A DNA stretch of 64,000 nt from Marinobacterium lacunae (GTDB lineage Bacteria > Pseudomonadota > Gammaproteobacteria > Pseudomonadales > Balneatricaceae). A program made the translations under genes and the position numbers. Shown piece after piece: positions 37,818 through 47,184 of the stretch; position 1 is the stretch's first letter, and the number at the start of each line of letters is the position of its first letter. The stretch is from the NCBI RefSeq assembly GCF_000705555.1, contig NZ_JMQN01000004.1, positions 47,143 to 111,142 on the forward strand, written 5' to 3'. The notes beneath the pieces were generated by a model. That model worked only from the letters and a program-made list of their open reading frames with translations, did not search any database and was not told the DNA's origin.

Positions 37818-37850
37818 CGCTACCCCTCGCCCGCGCTGGCGGGCTTGAGA

Positions 37851-38184
37851 TTATCCGGCCGCCGCGACGAAGGCGATCTCAACCAATAAGCTCGACCTTC
37901 ACACAGGCGCGGCTTGGCGCACAGCCCTGCGGCAACCAGGCTTCCCAAGCCCGATTGAATGCATCCAGATTACCGAAATCAGTCACATAAATCGTGGCGG
38001 ACAAAATACGTGACTTGTCACTGCCGATACTCGCCAGCGTCGCCTCAGCCTGTTCGAATATCTGTTGCGCCTGCCCCGTGATGTCAGCCGTTTCGTCTTC
38101 AGCGATCTCGACGAAATGCGCGATTCCGTTATAAAGCGTGATATCCGACCAGCGCGGCGCGGGGTTGATACGTTGAATCTCCAT
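37851..38184 (-). pseudogene. RidA family protein with C-terminal frame change
   Basis: RidA proteins hydrolyse reactive enamine/imine intermediates. The frame from ATG 38184 gives a good YoaB-like sequence (NPAPRWSDITLYNGIAHFVE, then SRILSATIYVTDFGNLDAFN, WLPQGCAPSRACVKVEL) but stops at 37879 after 101 residues, before the family's last strand. The next frame then reads LVEIAFVAAAG and stops at 37851-37853, which fits the usual C-terminus (VEI-x-A). A short deletion that also shifts the frame near 37884-37890 would explain both. The shortened 101-residue product may be unstable or partly active. Confidence 0.7.
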
Positions 38185-38343
38185 GGATCACTCTCTTGTA
38201 TTCGATAACGTTCATCAAACAACTCTTTATTTGAATACCGTCGCCGTATGGCGATATAGTCAAACAAGCACCAACTGTATTTCTCGGGCCGCTTCGACAG
38301 CATGCAAGCACTATAACGTCAATAACAAGCACGTACTCAGCCC

Positions 38344-39924
38344 ATGAAGCCTGACCACCCGCACGATACACGAAGCTCTTCGACACAGGCGAACCAGACC
38401 CGTATCGATAATTCGTTTATATGCGAACAGGTCAAGGTTCTGTGCACGAATCAACGTTCCTCAATCCTGATCAGCGCACTGCTCGTGGCTGTTTTTGTCG
38501 TCGTTCAGTCCGACGTCGTGGCTAACAGCCCGCTTTACGCTTGGGCCACGATCATCAGCATTTTACTCCTCGCGCGCGCGCTCATTCAGTTTTTCTGGAG
38601 CTTCGCCCAGGTAACCGATCCACTCTCAGTAGCCCGCAGCCGGCTGAATACGCTACGTTTTCTCAGTATCACGACGGCGGTCATGTGGGGCAGTGCTGGT
38701 ATTTTACTAAACCCCTCCGACAATCCTGCGCACTCGGTATTCACCGCTTTTGCATTGGCCGGTGTGTGTGCCGGCGCCGCTAACACCCAGGCTATAGACA
38801 GAATCTCCATATGGGGCTTCCTGCTCTGCGCCCTTGGGCCGCTCATTATTTACCTGGCGATCAGGCAGGACGATACCCTCGCCATCGGCATGAGCTCCAT
38901 GATCTCTCTGTTCCTGATCTTCTTGCTAGTCAGCACCCGACGCAACGGTCTTCAGCTTCAGGAGTATTTTCACCTACAACAACTGGCAGTGGACAATGAG
39001 TCACGTTTGCGCCAAATGCTCGAAACCAGTCCGATTGCGACACGAATAGAAAATATTGAGACTGGCGAGATACTGTTTGCCAACAGCCGCTACGCGTCGT
39101 TAATCGATCATGCCGAACCCTGCACAACACATAGCGGTGCCGGGCGCTACCGTATTCACCCCAAGGACCATGACGATGTGGTCGAGCGGCTCAATAGCGG
39201 GCAGCCGGTCACCAACCAGTTGATCAAGCTAAGTCCTTCACACGAGCAACTGCCTCCGAAATGGGTCCTGGCGTCATTCTCTAGTATGGATTACGAAGAC
39301 CAGCCCGCCATTCTCGGCTGGTTTTACGATATTACCGACCGCAAGATCATGGAGAACCGCGTCGCACATCTTGCCCAGCATGACGCGCTGACCGGGTTAC
39401 CCAATCGCCTTCTTCTGCTCGACCGGCTTAAACAGGCCATGTCGAAAGCGAACCGCGAACAGGGCGTAGTCGGCTTGCTGTTTATCGACCTCGATGACTT
39501 CAAGCCGGTAAATGACGCGTACGGGCACGATATAGGCGACATACTTCTAAAAGCGATCGCTGAACGTATCACCGACTGTTTGCGCAAATCTGACTCTGCT
39601 GCGCGTTTTGGGGGCGATGAATTCATAGTGCTTCTACCCTCTGCAACTGCCCAAGAGCATGTGTACGAGGTCGCAGAGAAAATCAGGCGCGCGTTAAGCC
39701 TACCTTTTGAGATAGAAGGGATCACCCTTTCAATTTCAGCCAGCATCGGCGCCGCCACCTACCCCGAGCACGGCGATAACGAGACACAGCTACTCAAAGC
39801 AGCGGACATCGCCATGTACGGCGCCAAAGCGGAGGGGCGAAATTGTGTTCGTATGTATGAAAACAACCTCTACCCCGCAATGCGCAGCTATCCTGAAACA
39901 GACGTGGGTAACGAAAACCAATAA
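38344..39924 (+). CDS. Membrane-bound PAS-GGDEF diguanylate cyclase
   Basis: A 526-residue protein with about five to six membrane segments in the N-terminal 200 residues (ILISALLVAVFVVVQ, AWATIISILLLARALIQFFW and others), a PAS domain (about 215-330, ending GWFYDITDRKIMENR) and a GGDEF domain. HDALTGLPNRLLLLDRL, FIDLDDFKPVNDAYGHDIGD and the active site RFGGDEFIVLL are intact, so it should make cyclic di-GMP. Divergent from the RidA gene; it stands alone 61 bp before the SLC13 gene. Confidence 0.92.
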   Translation: MKPDHPHDTRSSSTQANQTRIDNSFICEQVKVLCTNQRSSILISALLVAVFVVVQSDVVANSPLYAWATIISILLLARALIQFFWSFAQVTDPLSVARSRLNTLRFLSITTAVMWGSAGILLNPSDNPAHSVFTAFALAGVCAGAANTQAIDRISIWGFLLCALGPLIIYLAIRQDDTLAIGMSSMISLFLIFLLVSTRRNGLQLQEYFHLQQLAVDNESRLRQMLETSPIATRIENIETGEILFANSRYASLIDHAEPCTTHSGAGRYRIHPKDHDDVVERLNSGQPVTNQLIKLSPSHEQLPPKWVLASFSSMDYEDQPAILGWFYDITDRKIMENRVAHLAQHDALTGLPNRLLLLDRLKQAMSKANREQGVVGLLFIDLDDFKPVNDAYGHDIGDILLKAIAERITDCLRKSDSAARFGGDEFIVLLPSATAQEHVYEVAEKIRRALSLPFEIEGITLSISASIGAATYPEHGDNETQLLKAADIAMYGAKAEGRNCVRMYENNLYPAMRSYPETDVGNENQ

Positions 39925-39985
39925 AAGAGCTAGGTCGGTGCAACGTGCTAAACAGGTTTAGGGTTTACGATTGTGAGGCTGTGTT

Positions 39986-41821
39986 ATGGATAGCGTGATA
40001 CCGGCACTGCCGGATGGGCATGGGATTGCGGTACTTTTGCTGATCATCGTCGCCCTGTTCATTTTTACCCGGGACGAGATCCCGCTTGAAACGTCAAGCC
40101 TGTTAGTACTGGTTGCACTGACCGTCGGTTTCACCCTCTTTCCTTACCAATACAAGGGCGAAGAGGTTGATCCATTGGGGCTTTTCCACGGCTTTGGCCA
40201 TGAAGCACTGATCGCAGTGTGCGCCTTGATGGTTGCAGGACAAGGTCTGGTGCGCACCGGAGCGCTCGAACCCATTGGCCGGATGTTGGCGCGGTTCTGG
40301 GCGGTCAGCCCCCTGTTCTCTCTGCTGCTGACCCTGGTACTGGGCGCCTTTCTCAGTGCATTCATCAACAATGTACCCATCGTCGTACTACTGCTGCCGA
40401 TCCTTGTCAGCGTCGCGATCCGTACCGGAAAACCGGTCTCGGGGATGCTGATGCCCATGGGCTTTGCGACGCTGGTTGGCGGTATGGGCACCACGATTGG
40501 CACCTCAACCAATCTATTGGTCATCGCCGTCGCGGCCGACCTGGGTATGCGCCATTTTCAGATGTTCGACTTCTTTTTTCCCGCCGCAATCGCCGCCGGT
40601 GTAGCGATTCTGTATCTCTGGCTGGTGGCCCCTCGCATCCTGCCTGAACGTGCAGCATCACTGAATGATCGCTCACCGCGCCTGTTTACTGCCCAGTTGC
40701 ATATCGAGGAGGAAGGATTTGCCGACGGCCGCACGCTTTCCGAACTGCAGGAGAAAGTCGGTGGTAGTTTGGATATCAGCGCCATACGACGCGGCGATAC
40801 GCTCATCATGCCCCTGCCCGATGCGGCTCTTAAAGCCGGTGACCGGTTGAGAGTCTGCGATACACCCGAAAACCTGACCGAGTTCGCCAGCGCACTCGAT
40901 GCCGCCCTGTTTGCCGGCGATACCCGGGTCGACGATGAGAACCCGTTGCGTGCAGACGATCAGCAGATTGCTGAGATCGTTGTAACTCAAGGCTCGTTTT
41001 TGGAGGGATCAACCCTCGCGTACGCCAGGCTTGCAGAGCGTTACCATATGCTGATTCTGGCCCTGCACCGCCCGGGGACAACACTGCAGACCCTCAGTAC
41101 CGATTTAGGTAACATGCGCCTGAAAGTAGGCGATGTGTTACTCGTACAGAGCAGTCAGGAGCAGATAGCGTCGCTTAAGCAGAATGCGGAGCTACTGGTA
41201 TTGGATGCCACCAGCGATCTGCCCCACACCCAACGTGCCCCACTGGCACTGACCATTATGGCGTCAATTGTGGCCGTTGCCGCGCTTGGCTTGGTACCGA
41301 TCGCAATTAGTGCGGTGGCGGGCGTTTTACTGATGATTCTCACCCGCTGCCTGCGCTGGCAGGATGTCGTACAGGCATTAAGCGTCCCGGTCATCATGAT
41401 CGTGGTGGCCAGTTTAGCCCTCGGTATGGCACTGCTGAAAACCGGTGGCGCTGACTATTTGGCGGAACTCTTCGTTGCGCTGGCCTCTGGCGCATCACCG
41501 TCGGTCATGCTCTCGAGCCTTATGCTGATCATGGCGATCCTGACCAATATCGTGTCCAACAATGCCGCCGCCGTCATCGGCACACCGATCGCGTTCAGCA
41601 TCTCTCAACAGTTGGGCCTGCCACCGGAGCCCTATGTGTTGGCGGTGCTCTTTGGCGCCAATATGAGTTACGCCACCCCCATGGCGTATAAAACGAACCT
41701 GCTGGTGATGAGCGCAGGCGGCTATCGCTTTTCAGACTTCATGCGGGTGGGTATTCCTCTGACTGTTATTGTCTGGCTGGTGCTGTCCTGGTTGCTGCCA
41801 AGACTGTATGGGCTTGGTTAA
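39986..41821 (+). CDS. SLC13/DASS permease with two RCK_C domains
   Basis: A 611-residue inner-membrane transporter of the SLC13 type, built as membrane half, two cytoplasmic TrkA-C (RCK_C) modules (about residues 225-310 and 320-405) and a second membrane half. The symmetric transport-site motifs are FLSAFINNVPIVVLLLPILV and GTTIGTSTNLLVI in the first half, and LTNIVSNNAAAVIGTPIAF in the second. Related proteins move sulfate, phosphate or dicarboxylates with sodium, and some RCK-bearing members are sulfate carriers. Substrate cannot be assigned. A pair of GC-rich hairpins follows. Confidence 0.9.
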   Translation: MDSVIPALPDGHGIAVLLLIIVALFIFTRDEIPLETSSLLVLVALTVGFTLFPYQYKGEEVDPLGLFHGFGHEALIAVCALMVAGQGLVRTGALEPIGRMLARFWAVSPLFSLLLTLVLGAFLSAFINNVPIVVLLLPILVSVAIRTGKPVSGMLMPMGFATLVGGMGTTIGTSTNLLVIAVAADLGMRHFQMFDFFFPAAIAAGVAILYLWLVAPRILPERAASLNDRSPRLFTAQLHIEEEGFADGRTLSELQEKVGGSLDISAIRRGDTLIMPLPDAALKAGDRLRVCDTPENLTEFASALDAALFAGDTRVDDENPLRADDQQIAEIVVTQGSFLEGSTLAYARLAERYHMLILALHRPGTTLQTLSTDLGNMRLKVGDVLLVQSSQEQIASLKQNAELLVLDATSDLPHTQRAPLALTIMASIVAVAALGLVPIAISAVAGVLLMILTRCLRWQDVVQALSVPVIMIVVASLALGMALLKTGGADYLAELFVALASGASPSVMLSSLMLIMAILTNIVSNNAAAVIGTPIAFSISQQLGLPPEPYVLAVLFGANMSYATPMAYKTNLLVMSAGGYRFSDFMRVGIPLTVIVWLVLSWLLPRLYGLG

Positions 41822-41834
41822 CCCCCCCCGGTTA

Positions 41835-41871
41835 GAGCGCCGAAAAAAAACGGCGCTCCGAAAGGGCGCCG
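41835..41871. terminator. Two mutually exclusive hairpins between SLC13 and ligB genes
   Basis: GAGCGCCG-(A)8-CGGCGCTC (41835-41858) is a perfect 8-bp stem. Its right arm can instead pair downstream, CGGCGC (41851-41856) with GCGCCG (41866-41871), followed by CTTTGCTCTTCTT. The second form fits plus-strand termination. Either could end the convergent transcripts. Confidence 0.65.
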
Positions 41872-41910
41872 CTTTGCTCTTCTTACTCAAACTGGACTGG
41901 AGCGTCCGAG

Positions 41911-42756
41911 TCAGTCCTTGGGGATCAGCAACTGTACGCCAACACCGGTGTTGGAGATCGGCGATACGTAGTTACGCAAACGCTCTTCCGGAATACCCTC
42001 ACCCAGCGCACCCCGCATGGCCAGCCACATGGCCAGTTCGACCATCTGAGCGCCGCCTTTTTCGATCAGATCTACGTTGCTGAATTTACAAAGCTCCTGA
42101 GGATCGGAGACCAGCTTGTCCATGCAGTAGTTGTCGAAGTCACCGTTGAGGATACCGGCACGTGGACCATCCAGCTGATGGGACAGACCACCGGTGCCCA
42201 GCACCACGACCTTGGCATCTTTTTCCCAGCACCGGATCGCATCCCCAATGGCTTTACCGAAGGCGTAGCTGCGGCTTGGTTTAGGCATGGGGTGACGTTC
42301 ACAGTTGATCGACACCGGAATCACCTTGATTCCCTGGTAGGTATGGTTTGGCCACAACAGGGTCATGGGCACAGTGGCACCGTGATCCACCTTGATGTCT
42401 TGGCACACCGTCGGATCAAAATCGTTTTCGATCAGGTGGTTGACTATGTGCCAGCTCAGTTCGGTTTCACCGGTCACCGGTGGAATGGGCTTGATGCCCC
42501 AGCCTTCATCCGCGTTTTCGTATTCGGGCGCACAACCAATTGCGAAGGTCGGCTTCTTATCCAGCCACATCTCCAGACCGTGGTCGTTGTAGAACAGCAC
42601 GGCGATGTCCGGCTTCTCTTCGTTCAACCACTCACGGATTGGCGGGTAGATGGCGAACAGGTCACGGTAGTAAGGGGTGTCTTCCAGGCCCTTGTCGATA
42701 GCCACGCCGATGGCCGGAATGTGAGATGTGGTGATGCCACCGATTATTTTAGCCAT
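41911..42756 (-). CDS. ligB: Protocatechuate 4,5-dioxygenase beta subunit
   Basis: LigB, 281 residues, is the catalytic subunit of the type II extradiol dioxygenase that opens protocatechuate between C4 and C5 to 4-carboxy-2-hydroxymuconate semialdehyde. His12 (TTSHIPAIG) and the histidine near residue 59 (FYNDHGLEMW) match the Fe(II) ligands, a histidine in GTGGLSHQLDG is the likely acid-base residue, and a late glutamate would complete the site. I start at ATG 42756 because MAKIIGGITTSHIPAIG is the family N-terminus; it overlaps ligA by 8 nt. Confidence 0.96.
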   Translation of the reverse strand: MAKIIGGITTSHIPAIGVAIDKGLEDTPYYRDLFAIYPPIREWLNEEKPDIAVLFYNDHGLEMWLDKKPTFAIGCAPEYENADEGWGIKPIPPVTGETELSWHIVNHLIENDFDPTVCQDIKVDHGATVPMTLLWPNHTYQGIKVIPVSINCERHPMPKPSRSYAFGKAIGDAIRCWEKDAKVVVLGTGGLSHQLDGPRAGILNGDFDNYCMDKLVSDPQELCKFSNVDLIEKGGAQMVELAMWLAMRGALGEGIPEERLRNYVSPISNTGVGVQLLIPKD

Positions 42757-43117
42757 TGGTCGTTTTCCCCCTGCCCTGACTGTCGAGATACGCCTGGAAC
42801 TCTTCGGTCGTACGACCGGACTGCATGCCACCGATCACCTGCATGTTCCAGCCAAAAATTCCGGCCAGTTTCGCCATGTAGTAGATGCTGCCACCGAGCT
42901 CGAGCAGCTTGTTCAGATCCTTGTCACGCAGGGCCTGCTTGAACTCTTCAGAGAGCTTGAACTTCTCCATGTAGGCTTCCGGATCTGCCAGAAACGCCTG
43001 ACGTGCGTCTTCGTTGTTAAACGAAAAACACATCTTGTTGAAATTGAAGCCCTTGGTCGCTTGGGCACCGTCGAAGTGAATGGTGCCTTCCACCGGCCTC
43101 ATTTTATAATCAGTCAT
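42749..43117 (-). CDS. ligA: Protocatechuate 4,5-dioxygenase alpha subunit
   Basis: LigA, 122 residues, is the small helical subunit that caps the active site of LigB. GFNFNKMCFSFNNEDARQAF, FKQALRDKDLNKLLELGG and the AGIFGWNMQVIGGMQSGRT region are characteristic. AGGAGG lies 8 nt before ATG 43117, which I prefer to an upstream in-frame start. The 8-nt overlap with ligB suggests coupled translation and a fixed subunit ratio. Confidence 0.95.
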   Translation of the reverse strand: MTDYKMRPVEGTIHFDGAQATKGFNFNKMCFSFNNEDARQAFLADPEAYMEKFKLSEEFKQALRDKDLNKLLELGGSIYYMAKLAGIFGWNMQVIGGMQSGRTTEEFQAYLDSQGRGKTTNG

Positions 43118-43225
43118 GGTTGTAGCCTCCTGTTGGGGCATGCGCCTGCCTGCTTGTCGGTAACTGTCACCGGGGCTGGATGAGCCAACACGGGTCAGAC
43201 GGGTATGACGCTTATTATGTGCAAA

Positions 43226-43244
43226 CGCCCGGGGTACCCGGGCG
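43226..43244 (-). terminator. Hairpin between ligI and ligA
   Basis: A perfect 8-bp GC stem (CGCCCGGG / CCCGGGCG) with a 3-nt loop lies in the 174-bp gap downstream of ligI and upstream of ligA. On the minus strand only TTTG follows. It may partly terminate or attenuate transcription, leaving ligAB with its own promoter or a different level. Confidence 0.55.
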
Positions 43245-43291
43245 AGTGTTCTTCCCCGATTCTGCGACCGGAGCAGAACACCGGATATACC

Positions 43292-44167
43292 TCAACGCTC
43301 CCAGTATAGGCGCATCGGGTTATCGACCAGCAGCTTCTGCTGCAGCTCTTCGGTCGGCGCGATCATCGGGATCACATCGACCAACTTGCCGTCGTCAGGG
43401 GTGTGGGACTTCATGTTCGGGTGCGGCCAGTCGGTTCCCCAAAGCACACGATCCGGGAACAGCTCGACCAGCTTCTTCGCGAACGGAACCACATCGCTGT
43501 AATCCGGCGGCGTCAAAGTCAGGCGCTCCGGGCATGAAACCTTAGTCCAGATCTTGTCGTTGTTCTTCATCAGGTCGATGAAGCGCTGGAAGTCAGGATG
43601 ATCCACCCCCTTGGCTACATCGGGGCGTCCCATATGGTCGACAACGATGGTGGTATCAAGCTGGTTCAGGAAGGGGGTCAAATCTTCCAGATCCGGCGCT
43701 TCGAAGTAGACCACAATGTGCCAGCCCAGCGACTTGATCTTCTCAGCAACTGACAGGAACACCTCTTTCGGGGTGGTGTCGACCAGGCGTTTGACGAAAT
43801 TGAAACGCACGGCGCGTACGCCCGCCTTGTCCATCGCCTCTAGCTCTTCCACGGTAATTGCCGGGTCAACGACGGCGACACCACGTGCAAGTTCACCGGC
43901 ACTCTCCAGTGCATCGATCAGCGCGGCGTTGTCGGTACCGTGGCAGGATGCCTGCACGATTACGTTGCGCTCAAAGCCCAGATAATCACGCAGTGCGAAC
44001 AGTTTCTCTTTCGGCGCATCGCACGGGGTGTATTTGCGCTTGGGGTGATACGGAAACTTGTCGGCAGGACCGAACACGTGGCAATGTGCGTCAACGGCAC
44101 CGGCAGGAGCCTTGAACTCAGGCTTGCTCGGGTTGGCATGAAACGGGAGGTAATCAGGATCCATCAT
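43292..44167 (-). CDS. ligI: 2-pyrone-4,6-dicarboxylate hydrolase
   Basis: LigI, 291 residues, is an amidohydrolase-superfamily TIM barrel that opens the lactone 2-pyrone-4,6-dicarboxylate to 4-oxalomesaconate. VDAHCHVFGPADKFPY carries the HxH-like start, VQASCHGTDN follows, DHMGRPD is on a later strand and WGTDWPHPNMKSHTPDD has the catalytic aspartate. The tandem ATG at 44167/44164 gives MMDPDYLPFHANPSKP. It lies 13 bp after galD in the run ligJ-ligK-galD-ligI. Confidence 0.94.
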   Translation of the reverse strand: MMDPDYLPFHANPSKPEFKAPAGAVDAHCHVFGPADKFPYHPKRKYTPCDAPKEKLFALRDYLGFERNVIVQASCHGTDNAALIDALESAGELARGVAVVDPAITVEELEAMDKAGVRAVRFNFVKRLVDTTPKEVFLSVAEKIKSLGWHIVVYFEAPDLEDLTPFLNQLDTTIVVDHMGRPDVAKGVDHPDFQRFIDLMKNNDKIWTKVSCPERLTLTPPDYSDVVPFAKKLVELFPDRVLWGTDWPHPNMKSHTPDDGKLVDVIPMIAPTEELQQKLLVDNPMRLYWER

Positions 44168-44180
44168 CTTGCAGCACCTG

Positions 44181-45260
44181 TTATGAGTTGTCGTGAGCGA
44201 AGACTTCTCCGTCGAACAGCTTGCGCGCGGTGCGCAACAACGCTGCAGGACCAAGGTTCCCCGCTTCATCAATATCGAGTATGACTGTCATTTCGCCGAT
44301 CGGATGCTCTACCGCCAGCGTTTTGCGTGTACCTTCGGGAATTGTGGCAACCGCCGCAGCCGGAGAGCCGGGCAGAACCGCTGCGGTGGCAACACTGACC
44401 GCGCCCAAAACGCCAATAGAGGCGTGGCAACGGTGTGGTATGAAGGTACGGGTCGAAAGCGCCCCGCCATTGCTGGCCGGGCTGACCATGGTCATCTTCG
44501 GAACCGATTTGTCCTTCACGTCACCCAGATTCATCATCGGTCCAGCCTTCAGACGGATCGACTCAAGCTTGGCGCGCAGTGCGTCGTTGGCTTCAAGCTC
44601 TTCGCGGCTCTCGGTACCGGTAATACCCATGTCAGACGCGCGCATGATCACCACCGGCATGCCGTTGTCGATCAGCGTGACCTCGACACCGTCAATCACA
44701 TCCACCGTATTGCCGGTCGGCAACAATGCACCACAGCTTGATCCGGCGGTATCTTCGAAGGTGATCGGTACTGGCGCGCTGTGGCCGGGAACGCCGTCGA
44801 TGCGCGCATCGCCCACATAGCTGACCTTGCCATTGGGTGTACAGACACGCGCTGTGGCGATCTGACCTGTGTTGACCATAAAGATCCGCACATCGGTTTC
44901 ACCGTCGCAGGCATCGACCAGACCACGCTCGATGGCAAAGGGACCGACTCCGGCGAGAATATTGCCGCAGTTCTGGGCATCGGTGACGATCGGCTGATCC
45001 ACGTATACCTGCAAAAACAGATAATCCACATCGGCATCATCACGCTCGGAGCGCTGCACAACCGCGACCTTGGCGGTCAGCGGATCGGCACCACCCATAC
45101 CGTCGATCTGGCGCGGGTCGGGCGAACCCATCACCCGCAGCAGAAAAGCATCGCGTGCGGCGGTGTCCGCAGGCAGGTCTTCAGCGAGGAAGTAGCCGCC
45201 CTTGGAGGTACCGCCGCGCATCCACATGCAGCGAATCCCTTCATCGAAGGAATCAGACAT
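44181..45260 (-). CDS. galD: 4-oxalomesaconate tautomerase (GalD/LigU, PrpF family)
   Basis: This 359-residue protein isomerises 4-oxalomesaconate so that it can be hydrated by LigJ. It opens with the PrpF-family pattern [20 protein letters not shown] and has [17 protein letters not shown] and [11 protein letters not shown], whose cysteines sit at the catalytic positions of this diaminopimelate-epimerase-like fold. GalD in Pseudomonas and LigU in Sphingobium belong to this family. The start overlaps the ligK stop by 8 nt, as seen again for ligA-ligB. Confidence 0.93.
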   Translation of the reverse strand: MSDSFDEGIRCMWMRGGTSKGGYFLAEDLPADTAARDAFLLRVMGSPDPRQIDGMGGADPLTAKVAVVQRSERDDADVDYLFLQVYVDQPIVTDAQNCGNILAGVGPFAIERGLVDACDGETDVRIFMVNTGQIATARVCTPNGKVSYVGDARIDGVPGHSAPVPITFEDTAGSSCGALLPTGNTVDVIDGVEVTLIDNGMPVVIMRASDMGITGTESREELEANDALRAKLESIRLKAGPMMNLGDVKDKSVPKMTMVSPASNGGALSTRTFIPHRCHASIGVLGAVSVATAAVLPGSPAAAVATIPEGTRKTLAVEHPIGEMTVILDIDEAGNLGPAALLRTARKLFDGEVFAHDNS

Positions 45261-45930
45261 ACTTCAGGCCCTTCTCTTTGAGACGCGGGCGCATATCGTA
45301 GATATCCAGACCCAGCTCGCCGTTTGCCATACGCACGCGCTTGGCCTCTTCCAGCTCCATACGCTTACGTGCTTTCTCCAGCACCTCGGCCGCGTGCTCA
45401 CGGCGCACAACAACAACGCCGTCGTCGTCGGCGACAATCACATCACCCGGATTGACCAGCTCGTCGGCACATACCAGCGGTACGTTGACGGAGCCTACGG
45501 TCTCCTTGATGGTGCCTTCGGCAAATACTGCCTTTGACCAGACCGGGAACTTCATCTGACGCAGGTCGCGGGTATCACGTACGCCACCGTCGATCACCAG
45601 ACCGACCACGCCGCGAGCCTGGGCGGAGGTGGCCAGCAGGTCGCCGAAGAAGCCGTGTACGGACGGCGAGGTCGGTGCGAACACCATCATATCGCCCGGT
45701 TTACACTGCTCGATCGCTACGTGCATCATCCAGTTATCGCCGGCGGCGCCGGAGATAGTGACAGCAGAACCGGCTACCGCCACGTCCTGCTGAATCGGGC
45801 GCATGTAGTGGGCCAGCAGACCGACGCGGCCCTGCGCTTCGTGAATGGTGGCAACACCGCACTTGGCCAGGCCGTCGATCACCGCTTGGTCGGCGCGTTC
45901 GATATTCTGTACGACTACTGTCTCTTTCAT
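45253..45930 (-). CDS. ligK: 4-carboxy-4-hydroxy-2-oxoadipate aldolase
   Basis: LigK, 225 residues, splits 4-carboxy-4-hydroxy-2-oxoadipate into pyruvate and oxaloacetate, the last step of the pathway. It is a class II, RraA-like aldolase: [36 protein letters not shown] and [12 protein letters not shown], where the arginine and following aspartate bind substrate and metal. The extended C-terminus after [16 protein letters not shown] is usual for LigK/ProA/GalC. A 30-bp gap follows ligJ. Confidence 0.94.
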   Translation of the reverse strand: MKETVVVQNIERADQAVIDGLAKCGVATIHEAQGRVGLLAHYMRPIQQDVAVAGSAVTISGAAGDNWMMHVAIEQCKPGDMMVFAPTSPSVHGFFGDLLATSAQARGVVGLVIDGGVRDTRDLRQMKFPVWSKAVFAEGTIKETVGSVNVPLVCADELVNPGDVIVADDDGVVVVRREHAAEVLEKARKRMELEEAKRVRMANGELGLDIYDMRPRLKEKGLKYV

Positions 45931-45960
45931 CTTCTTACCCCTGAATTCCTGTCTCTGGCC

Positions 45961-46968
45961 TCAGACCTTCATACGGCTGAACACGCGGCGCGCGTTGCCT
46001 TCGAAGATCTGCTGCTTCTGCTCTGCGGAAAGTACGGTGTTGCCGTCGATATAACGCTTGGTGTCATCGAAGTAGTGGCCGGTTTCCGGGTCGATACCGC
46101 GCACGGCACCGATCATCTCGGACGCAAAGAGGATATTCTTGGTCGGGATGATGTCGAGCAGCAGATCGATACCGCGCTGATGGTAAACGCAGGTGTCGAA
46201 GTAGATGTTGTTCAGTACGCGCTCCTCGAGATCGAAGCCCTGATCCAGCGCCAGACCGCGGAAACGACCCCAGTGATAAGGAACTGCACCGCCACCGTGC
46301 GGAATGATAATTTTCAGTTCGGGGAAGTCCTTGAATACGTCGGACATCATCAACTGCTGGAAGCCGGTAGTATCTGCACCCAGATAGTGTGAACCGGTGG
46401 TGTGGAAGCAGTCATTGCAGGCGGCACTGACGTGTACCATAGCCGGAATATCGTACTCGACCATTTTTTCGTAGATCGGGTAGAAGGAGCGATCGGCCAG
46501 AGAGGAGCCATTCCAGTGACCGCCACTCGGATCGGGGTTCAGGTTGATGCCGATGAAGCCCATCTCTTCGACGGTACGCACGATTTCCGGTACAGACTTG
46601 GCCGGGTCGACACCCGGTGACTGCGGCAGCTGTGCAACAGGCACAAAGTTCTGGGGGAACAGGTCGCATACCCGGCGGATCAGATCGTTCTGATGCTCTG
46701 TCCAGAACTGGCTGGTATGCTCGTTACCGATGTGGTGCCCCATCCAGCTCGCACGCGGCGAGAAGATCGTCAGGTCGGTACCGCGCTCCTGCTGCAAGCG
46801 CAGCTGGTTCTTCTCGATGGATTCACGAATTTCGTCGTCACTGATGACAATGCTGCCCTTCTCACCGACGAAGTTCGGGTCTTTGGCTACAGCAGTTTTC
46901 TGCTTTTCACGGTATTCGCCCACCTGAGGCGGCGTTGTAGTGTAGTGGCCATGGCAGTCGATTATCAT
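45961..46968 (-). CDS. ligJ: 4-oxalomesaconate hydratase
   Basis: LigJ, 335 residues, adds water to the 4-oxalomesaconate tautomer to give 4-carboxy-4-hydroxy-2-oxoadipate. It is a zinc-dependent amidohydrolase-fold hydratase: MIIDCHGHYTTTPP at the start, HVSAACNDCFHTTGSHYLG and IIPHGGGAVPYHWGRFRGL in the body. It is the first gene of the minus-strand lig run and diverges from the LysR regulator across 216 bp. Confidence 0.94.
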   Translation of the reverse strand: MIIDCHGHYTTTPPQVGEYREKQKTAVAKDPNFVGEKGSIVISDDEIRESIEKNQLRLQQERGTDLTIFSPRASWMGHHIGNEHTSQFWTEHQNDLIRRVCDLFPQNFVPVAQLPQSPGVDPAKSVPEIVRTVEEMGFIGINLNPDPSGGHWNGSSLADRSFYPIYEKMVEYDIPAMVHVSAACNDCFHTTGSHYLGADTTGFQQLMMSDVFKDFPELKIIIPHGGGAVPYHWGRFRGLALDQGFDLEERVLNNIYFDTCVYHQRGIDLLLDIIPTKNILFASEMIGAVRGIDPETGHYFDDTKRYIDGNTVLSAEQKQQIFEGNARRVFSRMKV

Positions 46969-47131
46969 TGCTTAAACCTTCTTATTCAGCTTGTTAGAGG
47001 TTGGCACTGCACGCTCCGGCAGTCGGTCCAACATCAGGATTCCAGCCTTCACAACAGACCTATCCTGCTATTGAGATGAATACAGTATTGTCCCGCCCCT
47101 ATAGGTTGGCTATTTCATTTTCACCGAAACC

Positions 47132-47150
47132 CTATTAGATTTTGAGATAG
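47132..47150 (+). promoter_or_regulatory. Candidate LysR binding site in the ligJ-lysR intergenic region
   Basis: CTAT-N11-ATAG is a perfect dyad of the T-N11-A form recognised by LysR regulators, 34 bp before the lysR start. A related ATAG-N5-CTAT sits at 47101-47113. Together they lie in the divergent promoter region, consistent with autoregulation plus control of ligJKUI. Confidence 0.5.
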
Positions 47151-47184
47151 CACTACAAAAACAATCAGCAGGAGCCAGCCTTAT

